This document shows, one piece after another, positions 22,213 to 34,695 of a stretch of 64,000 nucleotides of DNA; positions within the stretch are counted from its first letter, which is position 1; each line of letters opens with the position of its first letter. The stretch spans positions 203,654 to 267,653 of the forward strand of contig JAGFNQ010005180.1 of the NCBI GenBank assembly GCA_024364735.1, written 5' to 3'. Below the pieces are notes generated by a model. That model did no database searches, was not told the origin of the DNA, and saw only the letters and a list, made by a program, of their open reading frames with translations. The position numbers were made by a program, and so were the translations under genes. Origin of the DNA: Boesenbergia rotunda (taxonomy: Eukaryota; Streptophyta; Magnoliopsida; Zingiberales; Zingiberaceae).

Positions 22213-22225
22213 CTCTGATACCAAT
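22213..22225 (-). other. Primer-binding site, minus-strand LTR element
   Basis: The reverse complement reads ATTGGTATCAGAG, matching a Met-tRNA primer site, directly after an LTR end GATGCCACA. Confidence 0.65.
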
Positions 22226-22880
22226 TGTGGCATCGGTGTCGTCGATAGAGGGGGTGAATATTGACTCGACTTACTCGTCGAAACTTTATCGTTCGATCAT
22301 CTTTCTATCAAAGTTAGTATGCAGCGGAATATAAAATAAAATAAAGAAAAACAGCAATAGACACGCGGGTTTATTTACTTGGTTCCCAACCCCTCAGTGT
22401 CAGTACATCCAAGGCCTATGTATTCGGCGTGAGTCCACTATTAGTCTCCTTTCAAGAATTTTCGGAGGCGGAGAATACACATCTTACAGTTTGAATTACA
22501 AGCACAAGAATAATAAATTAAATATAGCTCGTAAACGAAAAGGCAAACCAACGGAAAATGAAGATTTGGTCAATCCGGAAGTCCAAAGTGCAGCGCACTT
22601 CCTCCTAGAGCCTCCTTGGTCGCAGACCTTCGACTTAGAGCTTTTTGTTTCGCACAGAATACTTTAGCCGATGAGAAACTTGATTTCTTGAAGTGAGGGG
22701 TTGACCCCCTATTTATACTGCGTTCACGGGTGCCTCAGGGCTCTTGGGCACCTGCCACGTGTGGTCAAAACTTCATTCGTAGCAGCAAAATCCGTGTAGA
22801 GAAACTATCACTTCCCAAGCACTTGGGAAGCTCCAGGTGCCTGGGAAAGGCTATATTGGGCGCCTGATACCAATCAAGCG
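22226..22880 (-). mobile_element. LTR fragment, 5' LTR of unclassified element
   Basis: On the minus strand this runs into a TATA-like TATAAATAGG (about 22711-22722), then GCACTTTGGACTTCCGG-like leader and CTCTATCGACGACACC near the end. It matches the 3' part of the solo LTR at 15500-16035. The homology fades near 22880, where other sequence begins, so the upstream part is missing. Confidence 0.65.
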
Positions 22881-23673
22881 TCGGGATAAGACGTGTAAGA
22901 CATGACGAGATAACAATGTTGGCCACGCCGTGAGTCAGTCGGGCATCTGGGTTGACAACTGATCGGTTGATCGGTCGGCCTGTGCGGTATAGCCTGGGTT
23001 ACTCTGAACGAGGGGTCTAGTCAGTCGGACTCGGCGCCTCCTTCGACTAGTCTCAAAGGGGATGCTTATGATCCCGACTTAGCTCATGTGTAATCTGGTC
23101 GGCCAATTGGCACTTCATAAAGATGGGTCACTTCCAAAAGGAGATCGGACAGCCCAGCGTGGCTGGGCATGAAGCGGGGTGGATCGCCACTAGCCCAAGT
23201 TCCACCCGGATCAGATGTCCTAATTGGATAACTGGCCAGTAATAAGTTGGTCAACCGATGTCCGAGTACCCCACGACACGACATGTCACATATGTTTCGA
23301 CCGACATGTTGTTTGCCTCGTAGCTTAGTGTTCCTTGAAATAGCCGATCGGTGCACTCCTTAAGTGCGCTCTGGCTCGGAAGTTGTCATTATCCGCAACA
23401 GTACCTACTATCTGACACCATGCAGATAAAGGTAATACCAGAGTTGGCGCAAGCCGGCTCAGGCCTGACACCACTCGTGTCTGAATCATGGATATCTCGC
23501 TGACATAGTACATTCCTAACAAGCTTTGGCAACCCGTACCATGGCGCCCCTGCATATGTCAGGATGAGGTGGCACCAGTCAGCAAGCTGACAGTGGCCCC
23601 TGATTTTGTCCCCGGATGAGACAAAAGGGGGCAGAAGGGGGACAGGGGTTGTTGGCTCCCCCGGCTATATAAG
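22881..23673 (+). mobile_element. Left part of an LTR-like sequence split by Sirevirus B
   Basis: No coding seen. GC-rich sequence with a series of CGGTCGG and GGTCGGCC words, ending CCCCCGGCTATATAAG. The continuation lies past 35253 (GCCTTCC..). Joined across the Sirevirus, the site is a TATA-box region followed by a CT-rich leader and a GATTGACGGAGGGCCTTGCC phrase, resembling plant gypsy LTRs. Family not determined. Confidence 0.5.
23669..23673. repeat. Target-site duplication ATAAG (left)
   Basis: ATAAG directly before TGTTGG; an identical ATAAG follows the other end at 35249-35253. Confidence 0.85.
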
Positions 23674-24699
23674 TGTTGGAACCCGAATGGCTAGAGAGGG
23701 GGGGTGAATATAGCCAAACACTTGGACTTTAAGCTTTTCAAAGTTCTGCACTTAGATTTGTTAGTAGCACAGCGGAAGTAGCCAATACAGAGTATGCAGA
23801 AAAATAGAAAATGAAAGTAAACTAACACAACTAGCAAGATCGCTAACAAGGAGGGTTTACAAGGTTCGGGGATAACTTGCCCCTACTCCTTGGCGTGCCC
23901 GTGAGGTGGGCGATCCCTTGATCGTCGGCAGATCAAGCCCCGGTGAACATTGGATAGAAAGCAACCTCCTTCTCGGTGGAGAAACCTCTCCACAGCGTTT
24001 CAATCACAGATATAGGTTTAAGCACAATGAAACACAAGAAAGATCTTACTTAGCACTAGCAAAGACAAGAACACAGCAAGCTTCCTCCTGAGCTCCACCC
24101 AGCGACAATCTCACGCAAGAACCCTTTCCCCGTGTCTTCTCGCTGTTGGACTCGAAGCCTCTTGTTCTTTCCTCCAAGTGCTCAAGCAAGGGATGGTTGC
24201 TTCAAGATTGCAGTAGCTTGCTCAAAGTGATGGAACTTCAGAACACGCAAGCAAGTTATGGAGAACACAAAGTCGCCGCAAGAACTCAAGCCAAAAACTG
24301 TATTTCGAACAACTGCTTCAACGAAGCTTTCTTGCGCCCTTTTGTTTCTCCACTCAGCACCAGGTGACACCATCTCCTGCAGCCTCCAGCTGCTTCCCTG
24401 CCAACGCCAGCTACCACTGATCTCTCCCTGGACTTCCTGAGCTTCCCTCAGCCAAGCTCCAGTCAGCAGCTCCAGTCTGCAGCTCCAGCAGTTGCAACCT
24501 GAGATGGAAAACGGACAAACCTACTCCAAGGAAAGGCCTCCATTGACTCTCCTTGAGTGTTTGAATCTTCCCTGTCACCTGCAGCTTAATCAGAGTGTTA
24601 TCACAGCATATCGAGCAGGAAATCATGTATCAGATGTTAAACGCAAAGAATCGGATACGTTCAGATGCGATCAGAGCGTCTGACAGTTCATTTTGAATT

Positions 24700-25090
24700 A
24701 AAGTGATCGGTCACCGGACCAATCAGAGAGCCTCCTGATCGGTCACCAGACCAATCAGGCTAGGTCCAGATCGATCAGGCTCCGTCCTGATCGGTCCCCA
24801 ACGCTCAATTAGAAATCGCGATTTCTTTGGGACTCTCCTGGATCGATCACCAGACCGATCCCAGGTCGTGGATCGATCACCCGACCGATCCAACACTTTA
24901 TTGGGTGATTTCTGAGCTTCGCAGTCCAAACCTCCTGATCGGTCACCGGACCGATCAGGGAGCCTCCTGATCGGTCACTAGACCGATCAGGTCATGACCA
25001 GACAGATCAGGCTCCGTCCTGATCGATCATAGAGAGGAACCCGCGACGCTGGATCGTTCTCCAGAACGATCTGGTCACCAGACCGATCCA
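24700..25090. repeat. GATCGGTC palindrome array, B 3' LTR
   Basis: Repeats of TGATCGGTCACCAGACCGAT and close variants, including the shifted pair GATCGTTCTCCAGAACGATC with matching arm changes. Confidence 0.85.
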
Positions 25091-25500
25091 GGGGCTCCAA
25101 CCTAGCCCTCCAAGCTAGGACCTGACCCTCCAAGCCAGGGTTTTTCCACTAACTCTCCAGTTGGGACTTTTCACCTAACCCTCCAAGTTAGGACTTTTCA
25201 CCTAGCCCTCCAAGCTAGGACTTTTCACCCAACCTTCCGAGTTAGAACTTTCCACACCTAGCCCTCCAAGCTAAGACCTGACCCTCCAAGCCAGGGTTTT
25301 TCACCTAACTCTCCAAGTTGGGACTTTTCACCTAACCCTCCAAGTTAGGACTTTTCACCTAGCCCTCCAAGCTAGGACTTTTCACTCAACCCTTCCGAAT
25401 TAGGACTTTTCAACACCTAGCCCTCCAAGCTAGGATTTTCCACACCTAACCCTCCAGGTTAGGATTTTCCAACATCTAGCCCTCCAAGCTAGGATTTTCC
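25090..25500. repeat. Stem-loop array with compensating arms, B 3' LTR
   Basis: Units such as CCTAGC-CCTCCAA-GCTAGG and CCTAAC-CCTCCAA-GTTAGG, separated mostly by ACTTTTCA. The loop CCTCCAA is constant while both arms change together. Confidence 0.85.
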
Positions 25501-25611
25501 ATACCATGCCTGATCCCCGATCAGGACTTAATCATAATCATCATAATCATCAACCTAAACTAAAATCGATGTCAACACCAAAACAACAATCAAGGTCAGA
25601 CTGCATCAACA

Positions 25612-26077
25612 ATCTCTCCCTTTTTGTTGTTTGACAATCCGATTTTAAGTTTAGGGATTCTCAATCAAGTTTTTTCAAATTTAGAATCATAGGGGAATCA
25701 AGATCCTCCCCCTACAACATGATCATCCTAAACTTAACCAACCAACACTCTCCCCCTTTGTCGAACACCGAAAAGGGTCTAGACGGGCTGTTAAGTTTAA
25801 CCATACTCCCCCTCAGTCCTAGGGGTATCCCAAAAATCAAAGATTGAATGTAATTTTGGAACACATATGACATCATGTGAAAAGATAGATCAAGATATAG
25901 CATTCACATGCAGCATATGAACATGGCATCATAAGCATGAATATAGCAATAAAGAATGAGACAAATCATTCGATGCAAGTAAATTCAGTAAAGTTAATAT
26001 CATGCCATAACAGACAAAAATCAAGTCGGACACATCCGTCAAATAGTCAGAATTTATCAAACATGAGCATAGAGCAG
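25612..26077 (-). other. Sirevirus B 3' non-coding region with polypurine tracts
   Basis: No coding seen. On the minus strand several purine tracts occur (GGGGGAGGAT, AAAGGGGGAGAG, AAAAAGGGAGAGAT), the last directly before the LTR. Confidence 0.75.
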
Positions 26078-27077
26078 TCAATCGTCAACTGGATCATCGT
26101 CTGAATCATCAATGTATATGATATCCCCTGGTGAAATGCCACTGGGGGACGCACCATCCGGAAATGTATGATGATACCACTCCTCATACCATGTGTCCTG
26201 TAGTGAGCTGACCTCAGAGATGTTGGATGCTAAAGCATTTAGACGACGATCGAAAGACTGAAACTCTGAGCGGACCTCCTGTCGCCAGAGCTCGGAGATA
26301 TGCAACTCGCGCTCCATCATCCGCTCTAGCTCCGCAACCTGCCAGCGGAGGTCAGGAGCCCACTCATCATAATCTGCAGCATCAGCTGGCGGCTCCGGAT
26401 CATAAGCTGCTCTCGGTAGCTCCCCTCCACGTCTCCGATCCTTCCACCTTAGCCCTTGTGGCCCAACAACAATGTCGGACTGAGCGAGCATGCGACGATC
26501 CAGGCGGCAGTCTTGTCGAATCATGGGCACAATACGGCCCTGTGAAACATCGATACCCACTGACTCAAGCCAAGCCGTAATGATATGGCCAAATGCCATG
26601 TGAACTGTCTGGTCGTACCTCAGACTATGGACTATGATGCAGAAATAGATGGATGGCACGATATCAAAGTCTAACTACCGATGCATCCCATAGAGCATCA
26701 AGCAGTGGAATGGATGAATCTCATCGAGGTGCTTTGTGGTAGTAGGAAGGAGACAGTTGGTGATAATCTTAAACCAGACATAATCAATGGAGGAAAGTTG
26801 GAGAGCAGGAAATGTGGAAAAATCACAGGCGCGCGCACCGGAACCCCTTGGCCTGGGATGGCCTAGAAAGTGCTCATGGATAGAGTCAGGAGTGACTCCA
26901 TCAAAGGGAACTGGTAAGGGATCTGGAAGGTAAGGATAGAATGAAAAGGCATTCTCGGACCGGCGACATCCAAGAAAGGTAGTGAAAGCAGACAGAGTAA
27001 AGTCAAGGTCAATCTAGTGACACAGGTCCTCATCCCGTGCCCTCTCCACTAACCAAGGAGAACTTACTTAGGTGCCA
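26078..27077 (-). pseudogene. Sirevirus B env-like gene, deleted
   Basis: Partner of the env-like gene at 14356-17588. The start ATG at 27075-27077 is followed after 11 bases by the same donor, GTAAGTT. Here the sequence passes soon into the middle of the domain (around PDPLPVPFDGVTPDS), so the intron end and the N-terminal third are deleted. A TAG lies near 26673. From 26659 to 26078 the frame is open for 193 codons with FGHIITAWLESVGIDVSQG, then a predicted coiled coil (QVAELERMMERELHISELW) and an acidic end DDSDDDPVDD. Membrane segments are not obvious, so a true envelope role is not supported. The shared start and donor support splicing in this family. Confidence 0.65.
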
Positions 27078-28239
27078 TGGAAGAAGTACTTGAGGGTTGA
27101 GAGTAAGCTCCTTTCTGAACCTTGCGCAAAGGAGGATCGCAAGCTAGCAGTTGCTAACACCACCAACAGCAAGGTCAAGAGCTATTGCGCAGAAGGAGAT
27201 GACCGCACTCGCAGAGAAGATCACACAGCAAGGAAGGAAGAGATCGCACGCGCAAGTGAGGAGGAAGAGGGTTTCGGCGCTGAGGGGTTTTGGTCGGCTA
27301 GGGCTTGGAGTAGAAAAGAATCGTGATTAAAACCGGTTGGTGGATCGGTACACCAACCAGACTTTAATGCGATTGAACGGATCACCGTTCGATCTGGAAA
27401 CTCCCAGACCGATCAGGCTCCTGCCTGATCGGACTGACCTGGGTCTGATCGGTCGGGTGACCGATCAGGCTCGCTCCTGATCGATCAGCTGATCGATCAG
27501 GACATGAACAGTAGGGTTCGGAGAGAAACCTGTGAGCCCTCTGATTGGTCTAAGGACTTGATCACCATAGGGTGCCTGATCGGTCCGGGGACCGTCCCAG
27601 GCTAGCACAGTAAGTTTGGTCAGAATTTCGTAAAGTCACTGCTGCCCCTCTGATCGGTCTGTGGACCAATCGTTACAGGATGGAGTCAGATCGGTCCGGT
27701 GACCGATCAGGGTTCCTGAAACTCCCAGATACGATCTGAAACTTTCAGTTTCAGATTGTTACACGATTTCCAAAGGGATATGGTGAAGGATATCGATCTT
27801 GGAAGCCGTCCCTCGTCTATAATTGATCCCCAACCAAGGATCAAAGGTCCTTAGGGTTTGAACAAGTCACTTTGCTCCACCCAAGTGGAGTCAAACTCAA
27901 ACAACAATCATTCAAACAATTTGTGCCAAATCCAAGTTTCCAATCAAGTTTCCTTGATTGGAATGTCCAAGTATGATCATGGAGCCAAATACACATATGT
28001 TATACATTGGTTTTCCCCATACTTGGTCACCGAAGTAATTATTATCTCGTCAACTTAATTTCTCAAGGGATGCATTGACATTTTGAGAAATTGAGTTGAT
28101 CATAACATCTCACCCCATATCTAGCAAACAAAAATGTTTTGTTAAACCTTATAGTTTGTGTGAGATGTCCCCAAAGTTACCCAATTGTTTCCCAACAATT
28201 TTGAAATAATCATGAAGGGTTTTGAATGCATTTTGAAAT
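27078..28239 (-). other. Sirevirus B spacer between pol and env-like gene
   Basis: No convincing coding. Contains leader-like sequence (27080-27330), a GATCGGTC palindrome array (27335-27720) and sequence matching 12960-13480 of Sirevirus A, including GGGGTGAGATGTTATGATCA on the minus strand near 28091-28110. That phrase looks like a polypurine tract plus TG start but is not an LTR boundary. Confidence 0.7.
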
Positions 28240-31200
28240 TCATGAAGCACAACACATTCCCAACTCCCTTCTTAGGAAACTAAATTCATTTTGGGGGAGT
28301 GGTTTAGTGAAAATGTCAGCTAGGTTTGATTTGAACTCTACATGTAAGAGTACAATATCTCTCCTAGCCACATGATCTCTAATGAAGTGGTGACGCACTT
28401 CAATATGTTTGGTCCTAGAATGATGGACTGGATTTTTGGTTAGATTAATTGTGCTAATGTTATCACATAACACTTGCACACCCTTATAACTCAATCCATA
28501 GTCCTCTAGAGTGTTAATCATCCACAACAATTGTGATACGCTCTCTCCCATAGCAATATACTCAACCTCGATCGTGGAGAGAGAAACACAATGTTGCTTC
28601 TGACTTGACCAACTTACTAACGATGAACCTAAGAATTGGCAACCCCCACTTATGCTTTTCCGGTCCAACTTACATCCAGCGTAATCGGAATCCGTATAGC
28701 CAATTAAATCAAATGATTTGGTACGGGGGTACCATAGACCGACTCCAATTGTGCCTTTGAGATATCTCAAAATTCGCTTATCAGAGATCAAATGAGATTC
28801 CTTGGCACACACTTGATACCTAGCGCACATACCCACAGCAAATAGAATATCTGGTCGACTAGCTGTGAGGTATAGCAAACTACCCATCATGCTTCGATAT
28901 TGGGTCAAATCAACTGGTTTACCACTCTCATCATTGTCTAATCTTGTGTTTGTAGTCATGGGAGTGGTTACCTCTTTTGAATCACTCATGTTGAATTTTC
29001 AAAGCATTTCTTGTGTATACTTTGATTGGTGCACATGGATACCATCGCGAGTTTGCTTGATTTCGAGTCCAAGGAAGAAAGTCAACTCTCCCACCAGACT
29101 CATTTCAAATTCACTCTCCATGTGTCCAATGAACTCATTTAAATAGCCCTTGTTATTTGAGCCACAGATTATGTCATCGACATATACTTGGGCTACAAAA
29201 ATATTGTCACCATCTCTACGTAGAAATAGTGTAGGGTCTATTTGACCTCTAACGAAGCCTTTCTCAATTAGGAATGTCGACAACCACTCATACCACGCTC
29301 GGGGTGCTTGTTTAAGGCCATAAAGTGCCTTTTTGAGCTTGTACACGTGATTTGGGAATTCGGTACTCTCAAACCCCGGAGGTTGTTCGACATAGACCTC
29401 TTCCCTAATCAAACCATTTAGAAAAGCCGATTTGACATCCATTTGGTATAATTTGAAGCCACGATGTGCTGCAAATGCAAGCATCAATCGGATGGACTCT
29501 AATCGTGCCACGGGAGCATAGGTCTCATCATAATCAAGGCCTACAACTTGACTATAGCCCTTGACTACTAAGCGTGCCTTGTTTCTAATGATTTCTCCCT
29601 TATAGTTAAATTTGTTCTTGAAGACCCATTTGGTTCCAATGATGGTGGTCTTCTTAGGTCTAGGGACTAAGTCCCAAACTTGACTTCTTTCAAATTGACC
29701 TAGTTCATCTTGCATTGAAATGATCCAATCAGGATCATTTAATGCTTCATCAATTTTTCTAGGTTCAATTTTGGAAATTAGGGCAACTTCATTAGCCTCA
29801 TTCCGGAAGAATGATCTAGTTCTAACCCCGTGGTGGATGTCACCAACAATTTGGTCTTGGGGATGACTAGAGGCTAATCTAGTTTGCCTTGGTGTTGGTG
29901 GTGCTTCTTGAATGGGTTCACTAGACATCGGCTCAGCCTCAGGATCCGGCTGATCAAGGGGTTGTCTAGGCTCACCGTCATCGGATTCATCACCATCAAC
30001 AACATTTGGACTATCATTCAAACTTAGTCTCCTAAGTTCGAATTGGGCTTCATCTTCTAGTTGCCCATTGACTTTTGGAATTTCTTCAAAGACAACATTA
30101 GAAGATTCTTTAACTAATCTAGATTTCTTGTTGTGGACTCGGTAGGCTTTGTTAACGAGGGAATACCCGACTAGTATCCCTTCATCAGCCTTTGCCGTGA
30201 ACTTTCCAAGATGGTCCTTGGTGTTTAGGATGAACACCTTACAACCAAACACCCTAAGATGTTTAACCGTAGGTGGTTTCCCAAACCAAAGCTCATGAGG
30301 AGTCTTATCCAAAAACCTATGGATGAGAACTCGATTTTGCACATAGCAAGCTGTATTTACAGCTTCGGCCCATAAGTAACACGGTAGTGAGTACTCATTA
30401 AGCATGCTTCGTGCAGCCTCTTGAAGAACACGGTTCTTCCTCTCTATAACACCATTTTGTTGTGGTGTTCTAGGAGTAGAGAACTCATGTCTATACCCTC
30501 TATCTTGACAAAATTCTAAAAATCGTTGGTTTTGAAATTCACCTCCATGATCACTTCTAATTGTCTTAATAGTTGATGATTTTTCATTTTCAACTCTTTT
30601 ACAAAAAGAAATGAAAACATCTAAGGTTTGGTCCTTATATTTTAAAAAGTAAGTCCATGTATATCTAGTAAAATCATCAATGATAACAAAGCAGTATCTA
30701 CTTCCATTCAATGATATGATAGTACAACAATCAAATAGATCCATGTGAAGTAAATCTAAAGCTGTAGAAGTACTTACAGCGCTTTTACCTTTATGTGCAG
30801 ATTTCGTTTGCTTACCCATTTGACATGCATCACAAAGTTTGTCCTTTTCATACTTAATGCTTGGTAAGCCATGAACTAATCCCTTGTTGGCCAACTTCCG
30901 GATGTTCTTCATATTCACATGTGCTAGCCTCCGGTGCCAAAGGGTGGACTCTTCTTCTTTTGACATGAAACACTTAGCAGAAACATTAGTAGCACTTTTA
31001 AATGAAACTTGATAAATATTGTCTACTCTTGTTCCTACTAGTACCGTGTCCAAGGTGTCATGTTGTCTAACTAGACATTGACTTGGTTGAAAATCAATTG
31101 TGTAACTCGTGTCACACAATTGACTGACACTTAGGAGATTAAATTTCATCCCCTTGACTAGAAGGACATTTGAAATTCTAAGACATTCAGATATTTGAAT

Positions 31201-31359
31201 GTCTCCTATTCCTATGACCTTAAGACTACCATTGTTACCAAATGAAACATTACCTCTACTTTTCTTGTGAAGTGTGGTAAACAATGATCTATCCCCGGTC
31301 ATGTGTTTGGAGCATCCACTATCAACGAACCAAGTTGATAGATGCTCCCCCTCAATCAT
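28240..31359 (-). pseudogene. Sirevirus B pol, nearly intact
   Basis: Protease, integrase, RT and RNase H of a Ty1/copia element. Two blocks, 31359-28999 (786 codons) and 28989-28240 (249 codons), are split by a TGA near 29001 (where A reads Lys) with no frame change. In order: protease WFVDSGCSKHMTG; integrase zinc region WHRRLAHVNMKNIRKL..CDACQMGK; catalytic IRSDHGGEF and PQQNGVIERKN; a Pro/Glu-rich linker; RT with YQMDVKSAFLNG and YVDDIICGSNN; RNase H with GYTDSDYAG, LSTIEVEY and ADIFTKPLP. The YVDD catalytic pair is intact. Gag ends just upstream (31363), so gag and pol are almost contiguous. Confidence 0.92.
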
Positions 31360-31362
31360 AAC

Positions 31363-33063
31363 CTACACAATTCGAAAAATAGAAGTTTTAGGTACCCAGA
31401 CCTTGGGACCTAAAGTACCAACCAAACAAGACTTAGGCACCCATGCCTTGACAACTTTCTTTTGAACCTTGGGTGTCCTAGATTGTCTCATATCAGTCCT
31501 AGACATAAGAGACACAAATGAGGGTTCTTTAGGACGGTAACCAATACCGGCCCTATTGTAGACTGCCCTTTGGGCATTCAAGATCATGTCTAAGATTTTA
31601 GAGCTAGTTGAGAATTTCTCAAGAATATTCTTGAGTTTCTCAACTTCACTCTTTAATGATTTGTTTTCTTCTACTAGCAAGTCATCATACAAATCATCTA
31701 CATCCTCAACCTTAGAAGATTTCAAATTTTCAACCTCAAGTTTCAATGACTTAATCTCATCTTCTAACAATTCAACATGCAAGTCATCTATATTATCATC
31801 CCTAGATGCTTTCAATTGTTCAATTTCCAATTGCAATGATTTAACCTTATTTTTTGACTTCTTAAGCATATTGGTTAAGCATGCAATAGCTCTATAACAC
31901 TTTTCAAGTTCAGGAGAGGTTACCTCTTCATCATCCGAAGATGATGAAGCCGTGTTTGAGGAATTTGATGATTCATCACTGCTTTCCTCTCAGAGAGCCA
32001 TGAGTGCCACATGTCTTGTGCTCTTCTCCTCCTTCTCTTCATCGGATGAGCTTGAAGATGATTCATCCCAAGTGGCCTTCAAGGCCTTCTTCTTTTTCTT
32101 GGATTTTTCTTCTTTCCTTTTGGATTTCTCCTCCTTCTTCTTTAGCTTTGGGCATTCATTCTTGAAATGCCCTTTCCTACCACACTCAAAGCAAGAAGCA
32201 TTAGTCTTATCAAGTTTGGCTTCACTAGAGTTACCTCTACTCTTGAAGCGTCGACCCCTTCTCATCATCCTTCTCACAAAGTTCGTCATCTCGGAGGATG
32301 AGGAGTCACTGCCATCTTCCTCGGAATCGGACTCGGATTCGGAAGAGGATGAAGATGAAGTAACTTTCTTCTCCTTCTTCTTCTTGTTTGATCGGTCCCC
32401 TGCAACTAAGGCAATCCCCTTCTCCTTGGGGCCTTTGTTAGCCATTTCATGCAATTCCATTTCACAAAACAAATCAACTAACTTAACAATGGATAAATCC
32501 TTGGATACTTTGTAGGCATCCATCATGGATGACCATAAAGCATTCCTTGGAAATGCTTTTAGTACATACCTCACAAGGTCGCGATTCTCGACCTTTTCAT
32601 CAATAGAATGAAGCCCATTGAGGACTTCCTTGAACCGGCTATGAAGCTCACTTACCTATTCATTTTCCTTCATGGAGAGATTTTGTAATTGGTTGAGGAA
32701 CAAGTCCCTCTTGGCGATTCTTGAATCTCGGGTGCCCTCATGGAGTTCGATGAGCTTGTTCCACAAGTCCTTTGCACTTGTGAAAGGACCAACCTTGATG
32801 AGTTGGTCTTTGTTCATGCCGCATTGTAGAGTGACAACCGCCTTCGCGTCGGCTTCACTCTTCCGAGTTTGTTCGGCTGTCCACCGCTATGATTCAAGTT
32901 CCTTGCCTTCATCATCCATTGGAGGGTGAATCCCTCCTTCACCGCGAACCAAGTGTTGATGTCCATCTTCAAAAAAATACTCCATCTTTGATCTCCAATA
33001 TTGGAAATCAGCGCCATCAAAGAAAGGAGGTCGGGTGGTGGAAAATCCTTCTCTCAACGCCAT
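31363..33063 (-). pseudogene. Sirevirus B gag, broken
   Basis: Starts at ATG 33063 (MALREGFSTTRPPF). A run of A near 32970 shifts the frame within the first 40 codons, TAG occurs at 32658 (ENE-stop-VSEL, expected Gln) and TGA at 31990. The capsid-like part has SAKDLWNKLIELHEGTRD and RYVLKAFPRNALWSSMMDAY. A long Lys/Ser/Glu-rich stretch surrounds the zinc knuckle CFECGRKGHFKNEC (near 32190). The C-terminal half (31869-31600) is a predicted coiled coil of Lys, Leu and Glu. It ends at FRIV-stop just before pol. Confidence 0.88.
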
Positions 33064-33096
33064 GGATGATAGCTCTCGGTTGTTAATCCACAAAAA

Positions 33097-33110
33097 CAGC
33101 GGAAGTAGCC
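33097..33110 (-). other. Filler replacing the primer-binding site of Sirevirus B
   Basis: CAGCGGAAGTAGCC joins the gag leader directly to LTR sequence; the last bases of the LTR and the TGGTATCAGAGC site are absent. The same 14 bases occur inside the LTR at about 33166-33179, suggesting a templated repair or a deletion using this repeat. Confidence 0.75.
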
Positions 33111-34099
33111 AAACACTTGGACTTTAAGCTTTTCAAAGTTCTGCACTTAGATTTGTTAGTAGCACAGCGGAAGTAGCCAATACAGAGTATGCAGAAAAAT
33201 AGAAAATGAAAGTAAACTAACACAACTAGCATGATCGCTAACAAGGAGGGTTTACAAGGTTCGGGGATAACTTGCCCCTACTCCTTGGCGTGCCCGTGAG
33301 GTGGGTGATCCCTTGATCGTCGGCAGATCAAGCCCGGTGAACACCGGATAGAAAGCAACCTCCTTCTCGGTGGAGAAACCTCTCCACAGCGTTTCAATCA
33401 CAGATATAGGTTTAAGCACAATGAAACACAAGAAAGATCTTACTTAGCACTAGCAAAGACAAGAACACAGCAAGCTTCCTCCTGAGCTCCACCCAGCGAC
33501 GATCTCACGCAAGAACCCATTCCCCGTGTCTTCTCGCTGTTGGACTTGAAGCCTCTTGTTCTTTCCTCCAAGTGCTCAAGCAAGGGATGGTTGCTTCAAG
33601 ATTGCAGTAGCTTGCTCAAAGTGATGGAACTTCAGAACACGCAAGCAAGTTGTGGAGAACACAAAGTCGCAGCAAGAACTCAAGCCAGAAACTGTATTTC
33701 GAACAACTGCTTCAACGAAGCTTTCTTGCGCCCTTTTGTTTCTCCACTCAGCACCAGGTGACACCATCTCCTGCAGCCTCCAGCTACTTCCCTGCCAACG
33801 CTAGCTACCACTGAGCTCTCCCTGGACTTCCTGAGCTTCCCTCAGCCAAGCTCCAGTCAGCAGCTCCAGTCTGCAGCTCCAGCCGTTGCAACCTGAGATG
33901 GAAAACGGACAAACCTGCTCTAAGGAAAGGCCTCCATTGACTCTCCTTGAGTGTTTAAATCTTCCCTGTTATCTACAGCTTAATCAGAGTGTTAGCATAG
34001 CATATCGAGCAGGAAATCATGTATCAGATGTTAAGCGCAGAGAATCGGATACGTTCAGATGCGATCAGAGGGTCTGATAGTTCATTTTGAATTAAAGTG

Positions 34100-34695
34100 A
34101 TAGGTCACTGAACCGATCAGAGAGCCTCCTGATCGGTCACCAGACCGATCAGGCTGGGTCCAGACCGATCAGGCTCCGTCCTGATCGGTCCCCAACGCTA
34201 AATTAGAAATCGCGATTTCTTTGGGACTCTCCTGGATCGATCACCAGACCAATCCCAGGTCATGGATCGATCACCCGACCGATCCACCCCTTTATTGGGC
34301 GATTTCTGAGCTTCGCAGTCCAAACCTCCTGATCGGTCACCGGACCGATCAGGGAGCCTCCTGATCGGTCACCAGACCGATCAGGTCATGACCAGACAAA
34401 TCAGGCTCCATCCTAATCGATCATAGAGAGGAACCCGCGACGCTGGATCGTTCTCCAGAACGATCTGCACAGTGATCCTAATCGGTCACCAGACCGATCA
34501 GGAGCAGATCAGCAAGGGAACTCAACCTCACTGTTTTCTCCCTGATCGGTCACCAGACCGATCAGAAGCCAAGCAATGGGTGAAACGCATACTCCCTGAT
34601 CGGTCACCAGACCGATCAGTCATCGCTGGATCGGTCACCAGACCGATCCACGAAAGAGCACCATGCCAACTCCCTGATCGGTCACCAGACCGATC
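34100..34695. repeat. GATCGGTC palindrome array, B 5' LTR
   Basis: At least ten copies of GATCGGTCACCAGACCGATC, very uniform at 34475-34690, where this LTR is longer than its partner. The regular recurrence suggests recent local amplification. Confidence 0.88.

Larger units (their letters stand above)
23674..25611 (-). mobile_element. Sirevirus B 3' LTR
   Basis: 1938 bases, TGTTGATGC..CCAACA when read on the minus strand. Preceded on that strand by the polypurine tract AAAAAGGGAGAGAT. Nearly identical to 33111-35248 apart from about 200 bases of extra palindromes in the other LTR. It holds palindromes at 24700-25090 and stem-loops at 25090-25500. Confidence 0.92.

Noticed and set aside
23084..23555. 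Minus-strand open frames of 90 and 76 codons
   Set aside because: Short, overlapping and without known motifs, inside GC-rich LTR-like DNA.
31952..32515. Plus-strand open frame of 187 codons rich in Ser and Phe
   Set aside because: Antisense shadow of the Lys/Glu/Ser-rich part of Sirevirus gag.
34475..34690. CRISPR-like regular repeats
   Set aside because: The repeats are palindromes in an LTR with spacers that are themselves repeated; plant context and no cas genes.
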